Shown: positions 41,101 through 50,265, counted from the first letter of the stretch. The stretch is 64,000 bases of DNA from G036327475 sp036327475 (GCF_036327475.1 NZ_CP132913.1:124001-188000); one strand, 5' to 3'. Program-made: numbers and translations. The notes: a model not told the origin generated them from the letters alone.

Positions 41101-41587
41101 CGGGTGGACCTCATACCAATGAGCAGCGTTATGGCTGCGGAATCGGAACTCAGGACAGCAGGAGCCTGCCTGCCGCCAAAGAAGAACGGGGCGGACGATG
41201 TTCCTGGCGTGCTATCACCCAGCTGCGGTAAGATCGTGACGACATCTTCATCGCCTGCGCGCTTCAATTCTGGCGGTGTCGTCGTTGCCAGATGTGAGAG
41301 GTGCGCCATCCCAGGGCTGCTCCAACGTCAGCGTACTCACCAGCCAGAGCCCCGATCCTTTGCCAAGGATCAACCCCTTTGCTAATTTCGCCCTCCGCCG
41401 GTGGATCGCACCTGGTCACCTTCTGCACAACGGGGTATCGGTACCGGTTGTAGCTGTACTGAGAGAGGCGCCAGAATAAAAATATTCGCCATGGTTCTAT
41501 GATGGCCGCTGTGATTTCGACGAGTAGCTTCAAATCATTATAGTAATGCCACATACATTCACGATGGTGGTCAATACTGGTTGGCAT
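38110..41587 (-). pseudogene. Large ankyrin-repeat protein relic 1
   Basis: The longest accessory relic in the window. The start is near 41587 (MPTSIDHHRECMWHYYNDLK). A long N-terminal region has no family I recognise (pieces MRSTRLEAQTRAIYTLLLQH, YPARQYLLEEVADELALRRR). From about 39130 to 38270 the minus strand carries ankyrin repeats: NERLTPLVMAVMRHDTEAVR with LLL, GEANIVRAI, ATRNNHRRCVKLLFN, SFTPIMRAAQGNPHAAIELL, INLRNISGMSALSLVVERGH with TKAVQQ. Stops and frameshifts occur every 100-300 bp. An ancestral protein of perhaps 1100 residues with C-terminal ankyrins is inferred. The function is unknown; effector-like proteins often have this layout. Confidence 0.7.
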
Positions 41588-42050
41588 AAGCGATCTCTAG
41601 ACTATTAACGCTAAAGCGCAATAAAGTGGTCGGTAAGCGTCAAATTAAGATGAAAGAGGTCTATCGTTTGTTGCAACTTATTTATTTTTCCACAGTATAA
41701 TAAGCGACCTGCTCTGCTAGGTAGGCGCAGAAGTTTTTCCAAAGAGACTTAGAAATAATGAGTCAAATGTTAAAGTCAATGAGGGTTTGGATTGTGGTAC
41801 CAAACGTACTGTTAGCTATAAGCTGTTATAGCTATTTTTATTATTTTTCTTCTCAAGTTTGTTATTATTATCGTCTGTTATGCTGTGTTTTGTTTTATTT
41901 CTTGCTCGGGTGTTGTCGTATAAAATGTTAATTCGTTCCGGCTGGTGATGGTTGAAGTATAGTTCATTCCTGTTATCGTATTGCATGGCTAATGGATAGT
42001 TGTTATCCACAGAAATAAAGGATGGACGCATGATTACCCGCTTTCCTAAG
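41588..42050. other. AT-rich gene-free stretch between divergent ankyrin relics
   Basis: About 460 bp, noticeably AT-rich compared with the flanks, probably the shared promoter region of the divergent ankyrin genes. It contains the hairpin terminator at 41814-41848 and one exact DnaA-box 9-mer TTATCCACA at 42003-42011, which may be chance. Confidence 0.5.
41814..41848 (+). terminator. Rho-independent terminator without an obvious gene
   Basis: AGCTATAA (41814-41821) pairs perfectly with TTATAGCT (41826-41833) around a GCTG loop. ATTTTTATTATTTTT follows immediately. The form is typical of an intrinsic terminator for plus-strand transcription, although the stem is AT-rich. No plus-strand gene precedes it. 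Confidence 0.55.
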
Positions 42051-42550
42051 CGAAAGCTGCGCGCCAGCGATGCTCGCCTTTGGTGTAGGACACACGCCAG
42101 AGCAACCCGCGTTTTCCAGCCGGTCACACCGGGACCCGTATTACAATGTAGGGATGCGTCCCCGACCCGATTACCTTTGTCTCTCGCGCAAGCCGCCAAA
42201 GAGGGGATCTCAGTTGCGGTTAATGCTTGCTTACGCGCGGTAGCGTTGTCAACTGGCTTGATGAAAATAATTACACGCCGCTACAGAGTTGGCCATAAAA
42301 TAGCCACCTTGCCGTGGTAGAGACTTTGTTGCGCCATAACGTAAGCCTTGCGGTTGTCACTCAGGATAAGAATGCCACCGAACACAACAAACTCCGGATG
42401 TTTGATTCATTACTTGCGGCTGACGGACAAGACCCCAGCCTTCACGGGTGACATGGCGAAACAGCACTACATATGGCGGTAAAATCGGGTAATTTATGCT
42501 ATATTCAGAAGCTCATGGCCAAAGCACTGAAAACACTCTGTTGCATATGG
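42050..42550 (+). pseudogene. Ankyrin-repeat protein relic 3 (opposite strand)
   Basis: On the plus strand, LRASDARLWCR-like debris is followed by VVNWLDENNYTPLQS, LAVVETLLRHNVSLAVVTQD, MFDSLLAADGQDPSLHG, a stop, then HGETALHMAVKSGNLCYIQK and LMAKAL. The HGETALHMAVKSGN piece is a near-consensus ankyrin helix. The rest shows frame changes. It faces relic 1 across the AT-rich spacer, so the two were divergently transcribed. Confidence 0.65.
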
Positions 42551-42728
42551 TGACCCACACCGAGAATTGCGCGACAACGGCGCCGCCGAATAGCTGCCCG
42601 TCGGCAAACCGCCCAGTAGCGCGCAATGAGCTGTGTGCTGTGAAATGAGATAGGCGGTATGGGCTCTCTGGGCGAATGCGGTCCAAAACGCCGGGACCCG
42701 AGGGTTGTCGGTAAGGTAAGGCGAGGAC

Positions 42729-44723
42729 TTATTTCAGCAGCAAACGCGCCTTGCTCAGCACATTATCAACGGTAAAGCCGAACACTTTAAACAACTCTGC
42801 CGCTGGCGCCGATTCACCGAAGGTGGTCATGCCGACAATCTGTCCGTTCAGACCAACGTACTTGTACCAATAATCGGCGATACCGGCCTCTATGGCGATA
42901 CGCGCCGTCACCGCTTTCGGCAATACCGACTCGCGATAGGTCTCGTCCTGCAAATCAAAGACGTCGGTGGAGGGAAGTGATACCACGCGCACCTTGTGCC
43001 CTTCATCCTTCAATTTCTGATAAGCGGCCACCGCCAGCCCCACTTCCGAACCGGTGGCGATAAGGATCAGTTCCGGCTGCCCGTAGCAATCTTTCAGCAC
43101 ATAACCGCCACGGGCGATATCTGCCAGCTGCTGCGTCGTGCGATCCTGCTGTGCGAGATTCTGACGCGACAAAATAAGCGCGGTAGGACCGTCATGGCGC
43201 TCGATGGCTTTCTTCCAGGCAACCGCCGTTTCCACCTGATCGCAAGGGCGCCAGTTACTCATATTCGGCGTCATGCGCAGGTTGGCCAATTGCTCCACCG
43301 GCTGGTGGGTCGGACCGTCTTCACCTAGGCCAATGGAGTCGTGGGTATACACCATGATGTGACGCGTCTTCATCAGCGCCGCCATGCGTACTGCGTTACG
43401 GGCGTATTCGACGAACATCAAAAAGGTGGCGGTATAGGGCACGAAGCCGCCGTGATTGGCGATACCATTACCAATGGCCGTCATGCCGAATTCGCGTACG
43501 CCGTAATGAATATAGTTACCGGCGTGATCATCGGCGATAGAGGTGGATTTCGACCAAATGGTCAAATTGCTCGGCGTCAGATCCGCCGAACCGCCCAGAA
43601 ATTCTGGCAGCATGGGGCCAAAGGCCTCCAGCGCATTCTGCGAGGCCTTACGGCTGGCGATCTTTGCCGGCTTGGCCTGGAGCTGCTCGATAATTTTCTG
43701 GCTTTCCGCCTGCCAGTTTGCTGGCAGTTCACCCTCCATTCGACGTTTGAACTCGCGCGCTAGCTCTGGGAAAGCGTTTTTATAGGCGGCGAATTTATCA
43801 TTCCAGGCAGCTTCTTTTTGCTTGCCCGCCTCTTTTGCATCCCAACCTTTGTAGATTTCCGCTGGGATCACGAACGGCGGCTCGTTCCAGCCGAGCGCTT
43901 TGCGGGTAGCAGCGATTTCGTCGTCACCCAGAGGCGCGCCGTGGGCGCCGTGGGTGCCGGCTTTGGTGGGGGCACCGAAGGCGATAACCGTTTTACACAT
44001 CAGTAGCGACGGCTTATCGGTGACGACGCGAGCGTTCTCGATGGCCGCTTTGATCGATTCACTATCGTGGCCGTCCAAGCCGCACACAACGTGCCAACCA
44101 TAGGCTTCAAAACGGGCGGCTGTGTCATCGCTGAACCAGCCTTCGACGTCGCCGTCGATGGAGATGCCGTTATCATCGTAAAACGCCAGCAGTTTTCCCA
44201 GCTTCATGGTGCCGGCCAGCGAGCAGACCTCGTGGGAGATGCCTTCCATTATGCAGCCGTCGCCGAGGAAAACATAGGTATAGTGATCGATAATCTTATG
44301 GCTAGGGCGGTTGAACTGCGCTGCCAGCGTGCGTTCGCTAATCGCCAGCCCCACGGCGTTGGCGATGCCTTGGCCCAGCGGCCCGGTGGTGGTTTCCACG
44401 CCATCAGTGTAGCCGCATTCCGGATGCCCCGGCGTTTTAGAATACAGTTGCCGGAAGTTTTTCAATTCTTCCATCGGCAGATTATAGCCGGTAAGGTGTA
44501 ACAGGCTGTAAAGCAGCATCGAACCATGCCCGTTGGAAAGAATAAAACGGTCACGGTCGGCCCATTTCGGATTGGACGGATTATGGTTCATGTAATAGCG
44601 CCATAGGACTTCGGCGATATCCGCCATGCCCATCGGCGCACCAGGGTGGCCAGAATTGGCTTTTTGCACAGCGTCCATGCTTAACACACGGATAGCGTTG
44701 GCCAGCGCTTTTCTTGATGTCAT
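42729..44723 (-). CDS. tktB: Transketolase
   Basis: Transketolase transfers two-carbon units between sugar phosphates with thiamine diphosphate and links the pentose phosphate pathway to glycolysis. The substrate-binding SGHPGAPMGMAD, DRDRFILSNGHGSMLLYSLL, the ThDP/metal motif GDGCIMEGISHEVCSLAG with YDDNGISIDG, and the pyrimidine-domain YTHDSIGLGEDGPTHQPVEQ are all present. It has 664 residues from the ATG at 44723 (MTSRKALAN); an upstream ATG at 44735 would add four. It is intact. The position beside talA argues for the tktB locus. Its partner talA is broken. Confidence 0.95.
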   Translation of the reverse strand: MTSRKALANAIRVLSMDAVQKANSGHPGAPMGMADIAEVLWRYYMNHNPSNPKWADRDRFILSNGHGSMLLYSLLHLTGYNLPMEELKNFRQLYSKTPGHPECGYTDGVETTTGPLGQGIANAVGLAISERTLAAQFNRPSHKIIDHYTYVFLGDGCIMEGISHEVCSLAGTMKLGKLLAFYDDNGISIDGDVEGWFSDDTAARFEAYGWHVVCGLDGHDSESIKAAIENARVVTDKPSLLMCKTVIAFGAPTKAGTHGAHGAPLGDDEIAATRKALGWNEPPFVIPAEIYKGWDAKEAGKQKEAAWNDKFAAYKNAFPELAREFKRRMEGELPANWQAESQKIIEQLQAKPAKIASRKASQNALEAFGPMLPEFLGGSADLTPSNLTIWSKSTSIADDHAGNYIHYGVREFGMTAIGNGIANHGGFVPYTATFLMFVEYARNAVRMAALMKTRHIMVYTHDSIGLGEDGPTHQPVEQLANLRMTPNMSNWRPCDQVETAVAWKKAIERHDGPTALILSRQNLAQQDRTTQQLADIARGGYVLKDCYGQPELILIATGSEVGLAVAAYQKLKDEGHKVRVVSLPSTDVFDLQDETYRESVLPKAVTARIAIEAGIADYWYKYVGLNGQIVGMTTFGESAPAAELFKVFGFTVDNVLSKARLLLK

Positions 44724-44738
44724 TAGATGCTCCAAAGG

Positions 44739-45410
44739 TTACAGTTTTGCTGCCAAAAGTTCTTCCGGGTTTGGTTTCAATTGCGAACTGGCGCGCCGGC
44801 TAATGAAAACCTTCTGAGGGAGACAGTTTACGCTCAACGCGCCTATTGCCTTTGCGCAGTTTTCCAGCATGGCGTGGAAATGTTCAGGTGGATCGCAGTC
44901 GACCAGAGCCAGAATCTGCTTCACTTTGCGGAAGCTGGCGCCAATGATATCAGTCTGATAACGGTGTTGTTTATAATAATCACAGATTTTGCGCACCGGC
45001 ATCAGATACACGCCCGCTTCGTCGTAGGCGAGTGCTTGCGCAAAGGAGACTAGTAGTGTCAGATTACAGTTAACGCTTCCTTGTCTAGCTCTTCTTCGAG
45101 GCTTGCTCCTTCTAGGCAGGAGCAAGCCTCGAAGAAGAGGCGCGCATCCATTTCGGTAGAGACACGCTAGGCACGCTTTTCAGAATTTCCACTCCGATAT
45201 TGACCGCTAATTTATTGCTGGCGTTAATAATCTGGGTTTCGCATGTACAGCCCTGCTTGCGGGTGTAGGCCAGCGCGTCTTCAAACAGCGGCTGATGACT
45301 TCAGCAGAATTGGTGGTGGCATCTTGCGGTGTGTAATAACGGATCGACTCGATATCTCCGCTGTCGGCCACGATGGTGGTAAATTGTTTCAGACCTTCTG
45401 ACTGGTTCAT
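44739..45410 (-). pseudogene. talA: talA relic (transaldolase)
   Basis: The start MNQSEGLKQFTTIVADSGDI with ESIRYYTPQDATTNS is followed by scrambled frames: LASTWEGIRAAEELDKE-type region replaced by a palindrome, VNCNLTLLVSFAQALAYDEA, GVYLMPVRKICDYYKQHRYQ, TDIIGASFRKVKQILALVDC and the tail NPEELLAAKL. The internal part of the barrel including the Schiff-base lysine region is disrupted, and about 280 bp are missing. A perfect 22-bp inverted repeat interrupts it. Confidence 0.92.
45089..45139. repeat. Perfect 22-bp inverted repeat inside talA relic
   Basis: The arms 45089-45110 and 45118-45139 are exact reverse complements (first arm begins CTCTTCTTCGAGGCTTGCTC) around a 7-nt loop TCTAGGC. One arm encodes the GIRAAEEL-region of transaldolase, so the other is an inverted duplication of the same codons. 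Confidence 0.92.
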
Positions 45411-45561
45411 TTCTCTGCTCCGTGAGGTGAATACTATCACCAGGTAAGTGACGGCTAACTCTAGGATAACACTGCATCAACAAGAGAATGAAATACACTT
45501 TTCTGATTATTATGATGACTCTAAGCGATAGCCAGGCAGAAGACAGGCGGTTTGGGGATGG

Positions 45562-45756
45562 CGCTGCCGCGTAGTGTGTCCATAATCTACCTTAATCTTG
45601 TCATAAATAATTGTGAAATAGCGCTATATATTCGCGTCGCGTTCAAACCTGATGCAGCCATTTATCCAATTGACTCATAAATTCCTGGCGTTCTAGCTGC
45701 CCGAGCGGCGGACGGACCGCCCGCCTGTATACCGCTGCCGCGTAGTGTGTCCATAA
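45562..45756. repeat. 24-bp direct repeat beside yaiI relic
   Basis: CGCTGCCGCGTAGTGTGTCC followed by ATAA occurs at 45562-45585 and again at 45733-45756. The second copy encodes MDTLRGSG of the YaiI relic on the minus strand. The first is a displaced copy about 170 bp further downstream of the gene. Confidence 0.88.
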
Positions 45757-46020
45757 AATCCCGTAGGGTCAATTTTTCGCGAATCGTAGCCTGCTGATAA
45801 AACTCACCGCGCGGATTGAGCGCCAGCGCGCCCTTTGCCAGCACTTCCGCCGCCAGCGGAATGTCTGTGGTAATGATCAGATCGCCAGCGCCGGCGCGTT
45901 TGACGATTTTATTGTCCGCCCAGTCGAAACCGGCGGTCACCCACAAGGTGCGAATGAAGCGTGACGGAGCGCGAAACAGAATGTTTGTAATTCCCGTGGA
46001 CAGGCATCGGCATCCATCCG
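45640..46020 (-). pseudogene. yaiI: yaiI relic (DUF188 family)
   Basis: The start MDADACPRELQ corresponds to the family VDADACPxxIK. After a deletion, FIRTLWVTAGFDWADNKIVK, AGDLIITTDIPLAAEVLAKG, ALALNPRGEFYQQATIREKL and TLRDFMDTLRGSGIQAGGPS follow largely in one frame. About 40 N-terminal-middle residues and the C-terminus are missing. The function of DUF188 is unclear; members resemble PIN-like nucleases. Confidence 0.85.
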
Positions 46021-46500
46021 CGTCACTCCTGCAGCCAGTCGCGGACCGGCGAAAGTTGCGATATAGCGCAGTTCAGAGCTATTGGGCGCCATCTCGTGAT
46101 GATATTCCCAGCGAGCCAGCGGCGGCATTCCCACACCAGACTGAACTCGACATAGCGAAGGATTTTCCGGATGCACGATCAGTGAGACGCTCGTGGCTTG
46201 ATACGATCGTCCGCCCAATTCCGGTCGGTTGCGGTGTCGGAGGCCGACAAGACGCCGCCATACACCCACGAGAAATTCACCCCGGCCGAAGACCTGGCCT
46301 TGGCACAGTACTCGCGTCTGTCCACTGCCACCCCAGGCACGCCCAAAGATTCTCACGGAAAACGGCACTGCCGTCGGCGGTGGTCAATGTAGCGCAAATC
46401 GTTTCCTGCGGCCCAAGGAGATAGGCATTGATCGCCAGCTCCCTGTATATGAACGGCGAAAAAGTGGAGCCGCGCCAAATATAACCCAAGTGGGGCTATA
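46010..46500 (-). pseudogene. hemF: hemF relic (aerobic coproporphyrinogen III oxidase)
   Basis: HemF makes protoporphyrinogen IX with oxygen. The relic reads ARAWGGSGQTRVLCQG-type text, FGRAGVNFSWVYG-like text, RHRNRPELGGRSYQATSVSL, IVHPENP, then jumps to RYVEFSLVW-like text, MPPLARWEYHHEMAPNSS and the C-terminal VRDW-like end. The central half with catalytic Asp/Arg residues is deleted, and there are frameshifts. amiA, normally next to hemF, was not found. Confidence 0.82.
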
Positions 46501-46670
46501 GCGGCGCTTTAGGCCCGGCATGAACGTCTGGGCGGGGCTAACAAACGACGTTTAAAGAGAGGAGATTTCGAGCGAAAGCGCCATGAACCGCGCTGGAGTT
46601 ATTTGTCTTCATCGTAAATAACGTGATAATCAGCTGAATCATTCATTACTCTGTAGTGGCGGCGGCAATT

Positions 46671-47096
46671 ATGGAAATTCGAGTATTTCGTCATGATGAT
46701 TTTGAAGAGGTTATTACGCTATGGGAACGCTGCGATTTGTTGCGATCGTGGAACGATCCAGAAATGGATATCGAGCGTAAGCTGAACCATGATCCCGATC
46801 TTTTTTTGGTGGCGGAAGTGGCCGGGGAAGTGGTGGGGTCGGTGATGGGCGGCTATGACGGCCACCGTGGCTCCGCCTGCTACCTGGGGGTGCGCCCGGA
46901 TTATCGCGGTCGCGGCATCGCCAATGCGCTAATAAGCCGGCTGGAGAAGAAATTGATTGCTTGCGGTTGTCCAAAAATAAATTTAATGGTACGCGGCGAA
47001 AATGACATGGTGATTAGCATGTACGAAAAGCTGGGATACGAAATGCAAGATAGCGTATTGCTCGGTAAACGGCTTATTGAGGATCAGGAGTATTAA
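46671..47096 (+). CDS. ypeA: YpeA, GNAT-family acetyltransferase
   Basis: A GCN5-type N-acetyltransferase of unknown substrate. The acetyl-CoA pyrophosphate-binding motif is YRGRGIANALI (motif A). ACYLGVRPDYRG precedes it, and MYEKLGYEMQDSVLLGKRLI forms the C-terminal strand-helix. The ATG at 46671 gives MEIRVFRHDDFEEVI and 141 residues, the same as E. coli; an in-frame upstream start at 46656 adds five. The gene is intact and strongly conserved although all its neighbours are broken, which suggests it still has a selected role. Confidence 0.95.
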   Translation: MEIRVFRHDDFEEVITLWERCDLLRSWNDPEMDIERKLNHDPDLFLVAEVAGEVVGSVMGGYDGHRGSACYLGVRPDYRGRGIANALISRLEKKLIACGCPKINLMVRGENDMVISMYEKLGYEMQDSVLLGKRLIEDQEY

Positions 47097-47289
47097 AGCG
47101 ACGCGCGATTATTGCTTTTGCAGTTGCTCAATCTACACTGAGCCTGTCTCTGACAGTAATGAGATCGTCAGAATGGCATATCGCCCCGTACCAACAGCCC
47201 AGGGCGATATGCAGCGCCAGTGAACCGGTTTGTCGTGAAATTCATATTATCCTTGCCTAACTGCTGGCTGGTGAATATTCCGATCAGCG

Positions 47290-47457
47290 TTACCTACGCA
47301 CCGCAAGGTTTTCACCTGTTTGATTGAGGTAGGGCGCAGGCCCTCGACGCCGTGAATGCTGTCGTCCTGCTTTTGCGGCAGCGGTGTGGCTTGTCGGTGC
47401 AGCCAGAACGGCGGGGCTAAACAAAGACAACAGAAGCGCGAAAATAGTTTTCTTCAT
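47290..47457 (-). CDS. Short secreted ORF, probably a relic
   Basis: An AAGGAG site six bases before the ATG opens a 55-codon frame with a classical signal peptide, MKKTIFALLLSLFSPAVLAA. Only arginine-rich text without homology follows before the stop. In another frame LRPTSIKQVKTLRCVGNADR continues. It is probably the start of a frameshifted periplasmic protein gene; its identity is not recognised. Confidence 0.4.
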   Translation of the reverse strand: MKKTIFALLLSLFSPAVLAAPTSHTAAAKAGRQHSRRRGPAPYLNQTGENLAVRR

Positions 47458-47610
47458 CCGGACTCTCCTTTTTATATCAACCTGATTTATCTGGCTATAG
47501 CCGGCCAGGGATAGTAGCATCGTCAGATTGACGCCATGTCGATACACCGTTAAGCATAGTACAGCGACGCCGATTTGCGAGCCGACATCGGTTTCAAACT
47601 ACAAGGAGAA

Positions 47611-48025
47611 ATGATGAAGTCTCGTTCCATTCGTTAATCATTGCCAATAACACTGCCGGCCGTGGAGGAGATGCTGGGAGGCGATTACCGATTGTGTGGC
47701 GATATAGAAACCCGCGACGGCGATGTCATCAGCGTGTATCAGGCGATGAACAAGGGACAGGTCAAACTGACCGTCTACGAGCCGTCATAGGGCCGGGTCG
47801 CGGAGGTGGTGGTAGCCGAGGCGCCATCGAAAGCGCTTGGAGCGTCAAGATCGGTACGCCGTTTAGCGCTGTTATCAGAAAGCCTATGGTTCCTGCCACA
47901 AAGGTGGCGAAGTGGTGGTATGTCAGGCCCCACAAAGTGGCCACGTTAGTTACGTCTTCAAGGGCATTTGGCACGGTCCTGAATTGCTGATGCCGCTGAC
48001 GATCAGTTGCAAACTTGGCAAGTGA
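47611..48025 (+). pseudogene. yfeY: yfeY relic
   Basis: After AAGGAG and tandem ATG codons, the reading continues across frames as LPAVEEMLGGDYRLCGDIET with RDGDVISVYQAMNKGQV, SAWSVKIGTPFSAV, VVVCQAPQSGHVSYVFKG and IWHGPELLMP. This follows the E. coli YfeY pattern DGDYRLRSGMKT, VKIGTPFSDLY, ISYQFSGEWRGPEGLMP. A stop right after the start and two frameshifts disable it. The function of the family is unknown. Confidence 0.7.
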
Positions 48026-48029
48026 CAAA

Positions 48030-48425
48030 ACCTCTGGCATCTATCCATCACGCGTTAACGCCGCCCCTGGCCCATTTAGCGCCTCGCCAACCCGGCGCGC
48101 TGCATGATGCTGTATGGTGTTGCATAATGTTGTCTGCAAAATGTTATCTGCAAAGGGGCGCTTCCACCTGATGCGCGCTTCGCGGCCTTGTCTTGGCGAC
48201 TGCGGCGCTAGGTGATCATCGTGCGCCTGGCGCGCCTGGAGGAGTCGTATCACCATTCGTACGTGCTTTGCATCTTTACCATAACCGCCAGGCGGTCTGT
48301 TGTGCGCGAGCACTCCTGTAAATCACAAATCGGTATGTAAAATCGCTACAGATTATCTATCCGTTATAAATAAACTGTAAGGCTATCGGAGCGGCCTTTT
48401 GTCCTTCACAAATAGGACACTTTAT
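48030..48425. other. Gene-free stretch upstream of cysP relic
   Basis: About 400 bp between the yfeY and cysP relics, which once held the cysP promoter. No ORF or clear regulatory site was recognised. Short repeats of the type TGCATGATGCTG/GCATAATGTTG at about 48100-48150 are the only pattern. Confidence 0.4.
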
Positions 48426-48429
48426 GATC

Positions 48430-49065
48430 TTTACGCTTTTCCGGCTGGACCACGGTGTTGCTTAACAGCCCCTATGACGTGGCCCGAGAGCTGTTAGCGG
48501 CTCTGAACCACGGTTTATCGCGTAATGGCAGCAGGCGCATTTTAGCCGCCTGGGGCGTGTAAAGCAGGCATATAAGGCGATCGCGCTACAACTTGCGCTT
48601 GGATGCAGAAATTTTTCTCGAGGTCTTTGATACCGTTGGGCGCTGCGCGACGACGATCTTTGTTGGGTGCGGGCAGGGGGATACACTGGTAAGTTTTGAG
48701 TCGGAGGCCAATGCGCTGCGCGATCAGGTCGGCACCGGCGATTATGACGTCACTGCGCCGGCCACAAATATCTTGGCGGAGTTTCCGGCGGTCTGGGTGG
48801 ATAAGAATATAGAAAAAACAGGACCACCTGGGCGGCGAAGACTTGTTCTATCTCTATATAGCCCGGCGGCACAACACATTATCTCCGGGTTTATTATCCG
48901 GTAAACAATACGCAGATGATGGATGAAGGCAAATGAAAACAAATTCCCGCCGACCCGGCTATCAGGGTTGAAGACCGGTTCGGTGAATAGCCGTCGGCTA
49001 TGGCGACACATTTCGATCACAGCGGCGAACTGGACCGATTTCTGGTGGAGGGGCATTGCCACCAA
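48430..49065 (+). pseudogene. cysP: cysP relic (thiosulfate/sulfate-binding protein)
   Basis: Readable parts: LLNSPYDVARELLAALN-type text, then FLEVFDTVGRCATTIFVGCG, DTLVSFESEANALRDQVGTG, TNILAEFPAVWVDKNIEKTG, YLYSPAAQHIISGFYYP-like text and VEDRFGE with MATHFDHSGELDRFLVEGH. These match the C-terminal half of CysP/Sbp. The signal peptide and N-lobe are largely lost and frameshifts are frequent. cysT and cysW relics follow. Confidence 0.85.
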
Positions 49066-49705
49066 ACGGGCCCTGCCTGGCTGCCGCCTGATCCTGCTGC
49101 TGTTAAGCGCGCTGGTCATGCAGCTGGCGCAGATGAGTGGTCGCAATACTGGAAAGTCATCACCGGCCAAGAAGCCGCTGGCGGCGTATAAGATAACGTA
49201 ATTTGCGCAGGAGTGAAGTCGCTGTTTAATGCGGTTTTCGGCATTCTGATGGCTTGGATCCTCACTTGCCACCGTTTTCCAGGCCGAGCGCTATTAAGAT
49301 GGCCGATGGATTTACTGTGCGCACTGCCTACCTCGGTGGCTGATCTGACGCTCTGGCCACGCCATTTTCACGACCGATTGGCACGACGGCTGGCTGGCCC
49401 AATTTCAAAGTCCCTTATATCTGGCCCGGCATCGCCGTGTCGATAGCCTTTGGCGGCATCCCGTTTGTGGTGCGCACCGTGCAGCCGGTGCTCGAAGAGC
49501 TCGGGCCGGGATATGAAGAAATGGCCCAGACGCTTGGCGCGGGGCAATGGCAGACGTTTCGTCGCGTCATTTTGCCGGAGGTGGCGCGGCGCCGGCGTTG
49601 CTGGCGGAACTGCACTGTCGTTTATCCGCAGCTTGGGCAATTTGGCACGGTGATTTTTATCGCCAGCAACATCGACCGGAATCACGCTTTGGCCGCCGGT
49701 TAGGA
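49060..49705 (+). pseudogene. cysU: cysT (cysU) relic (sulfate permease subunit)
   Basis: ALPGCRLILLLLSALVMQLA, QMSGRNTGK-type text, VKSLFNAVFGILMAWILTCH, RFPGRALL, IPFVVRTVQPVLEELGPGYE, EMAQTLGAGQWQTFRRVILP and ALSFIRSLGNLA correspond to CysT in order, including the EAA loop (EEMAQTLGAGxxQTF). The frame changes at least three times, and the last two membrane segments are missing. Confidence 0.88.
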
Positions 49706-49713
49706 GGGTAATA

Positions 49714-49905
49714 ATGACAGATATCTCTGCTTCTAACGGCGCCGCGCGCGTCTTCCCGTGGGGAAATGCCTGTTGATCGAAGCGCTGATTTCACTGCTGT
49801 TGCTAATGGTGTCGCTGATTTCGATTTTACACCTGTAGAGGGGCTGGCGGCGGTGGGGAGTATTATGGATACCACTGGCACCTCACAAGCGTCGGCCGAT
49901 TTTTG
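49714..49905 (+). pseudogene. cysW: cysW N-terminal relic
   Basis: MTDISASNGAARVFPWGKCL and LIEALISLLLLMVSLISI match the start of CysW (NWGKWFLIGIGMLVSAFILL) in length and character, four bases after the cysT region. It ends in a stop at about 49840. The remaining permease and cysA are gone. The sequence after 49905 is unrelated. Confidence 0.6.
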
Positions 49906-50265
49906 AAATTGCGCCGTGCGGACGTCACCATCGTCGGGCTTCAGCCGCCTGCCTATTTGCCGGATATATTTCAGCCTGAGCTGGTAGATCGAACCCTGGA
50001 TATGCTTCAGGACGAAGCGGAAACGACGATACGCCGATTGGCTCCATGTAATCTGGTGGCCGCCATCTGCTGAGACCGCGGCGATCGCTACTTATCTATC
50101 AGTCGATTAGGCTGATGCTGCGTCAGCGCTTTTGCCTGGCATTATTAGCAGCACCTTTTACTCACTTGCGGGTAAAGCAATGGCAGGTCCCGTGACACGA
50201 TGGATGATGCAAAGCTGTTTGGCGCTAACGCAAGAGAGCAATAGCGACGTTTGTGAGGAGAAAAA
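49906..50265. other. Unassigned debris after cysW
   Basis: The plus strand has an open stretch at about 49910-50060 reading TIVGLQPPAYLPDIFQPELV with DRTLDMLQDEAETT. It looks like the end of a real protein that I cannot place. The rest shows nothing recognisable. Confidence 0.35.

Noticed and set aside
41758..41931. 57-codon plus-strand ORF rich in hydrophobic residues
   Set aside because: It has no good ribosome-binding site, runs through the terminator hairpin, and its hydrophobic composition follows from T-rich DNA. It is not supported as a gene.
42003..42011. Exact DnaA box TTATCCACA (another at 54669-54677 inside cysZ)
   Set aside because: Single isolated 9-mers are expected at about this rate by chance, with no cluster, so they were not called as datA- or DARS-like sites.
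41816..42199. 127-codon minus-strand frame in the ankyrin spacer
   Set aside because: Its asparagine/lysine-rich tail simply reads AT-rich DNA, and the first half is antisense to ankyrin relic 3.
48090..48160. Short TGCATGATGCTG/GCATAATGTTG repeats suggestive of a small array
   Set aside because: Irregular and only about 11-12 bp without spacers of constant length. It is not a CRISPR array and not a convincing repeat family.
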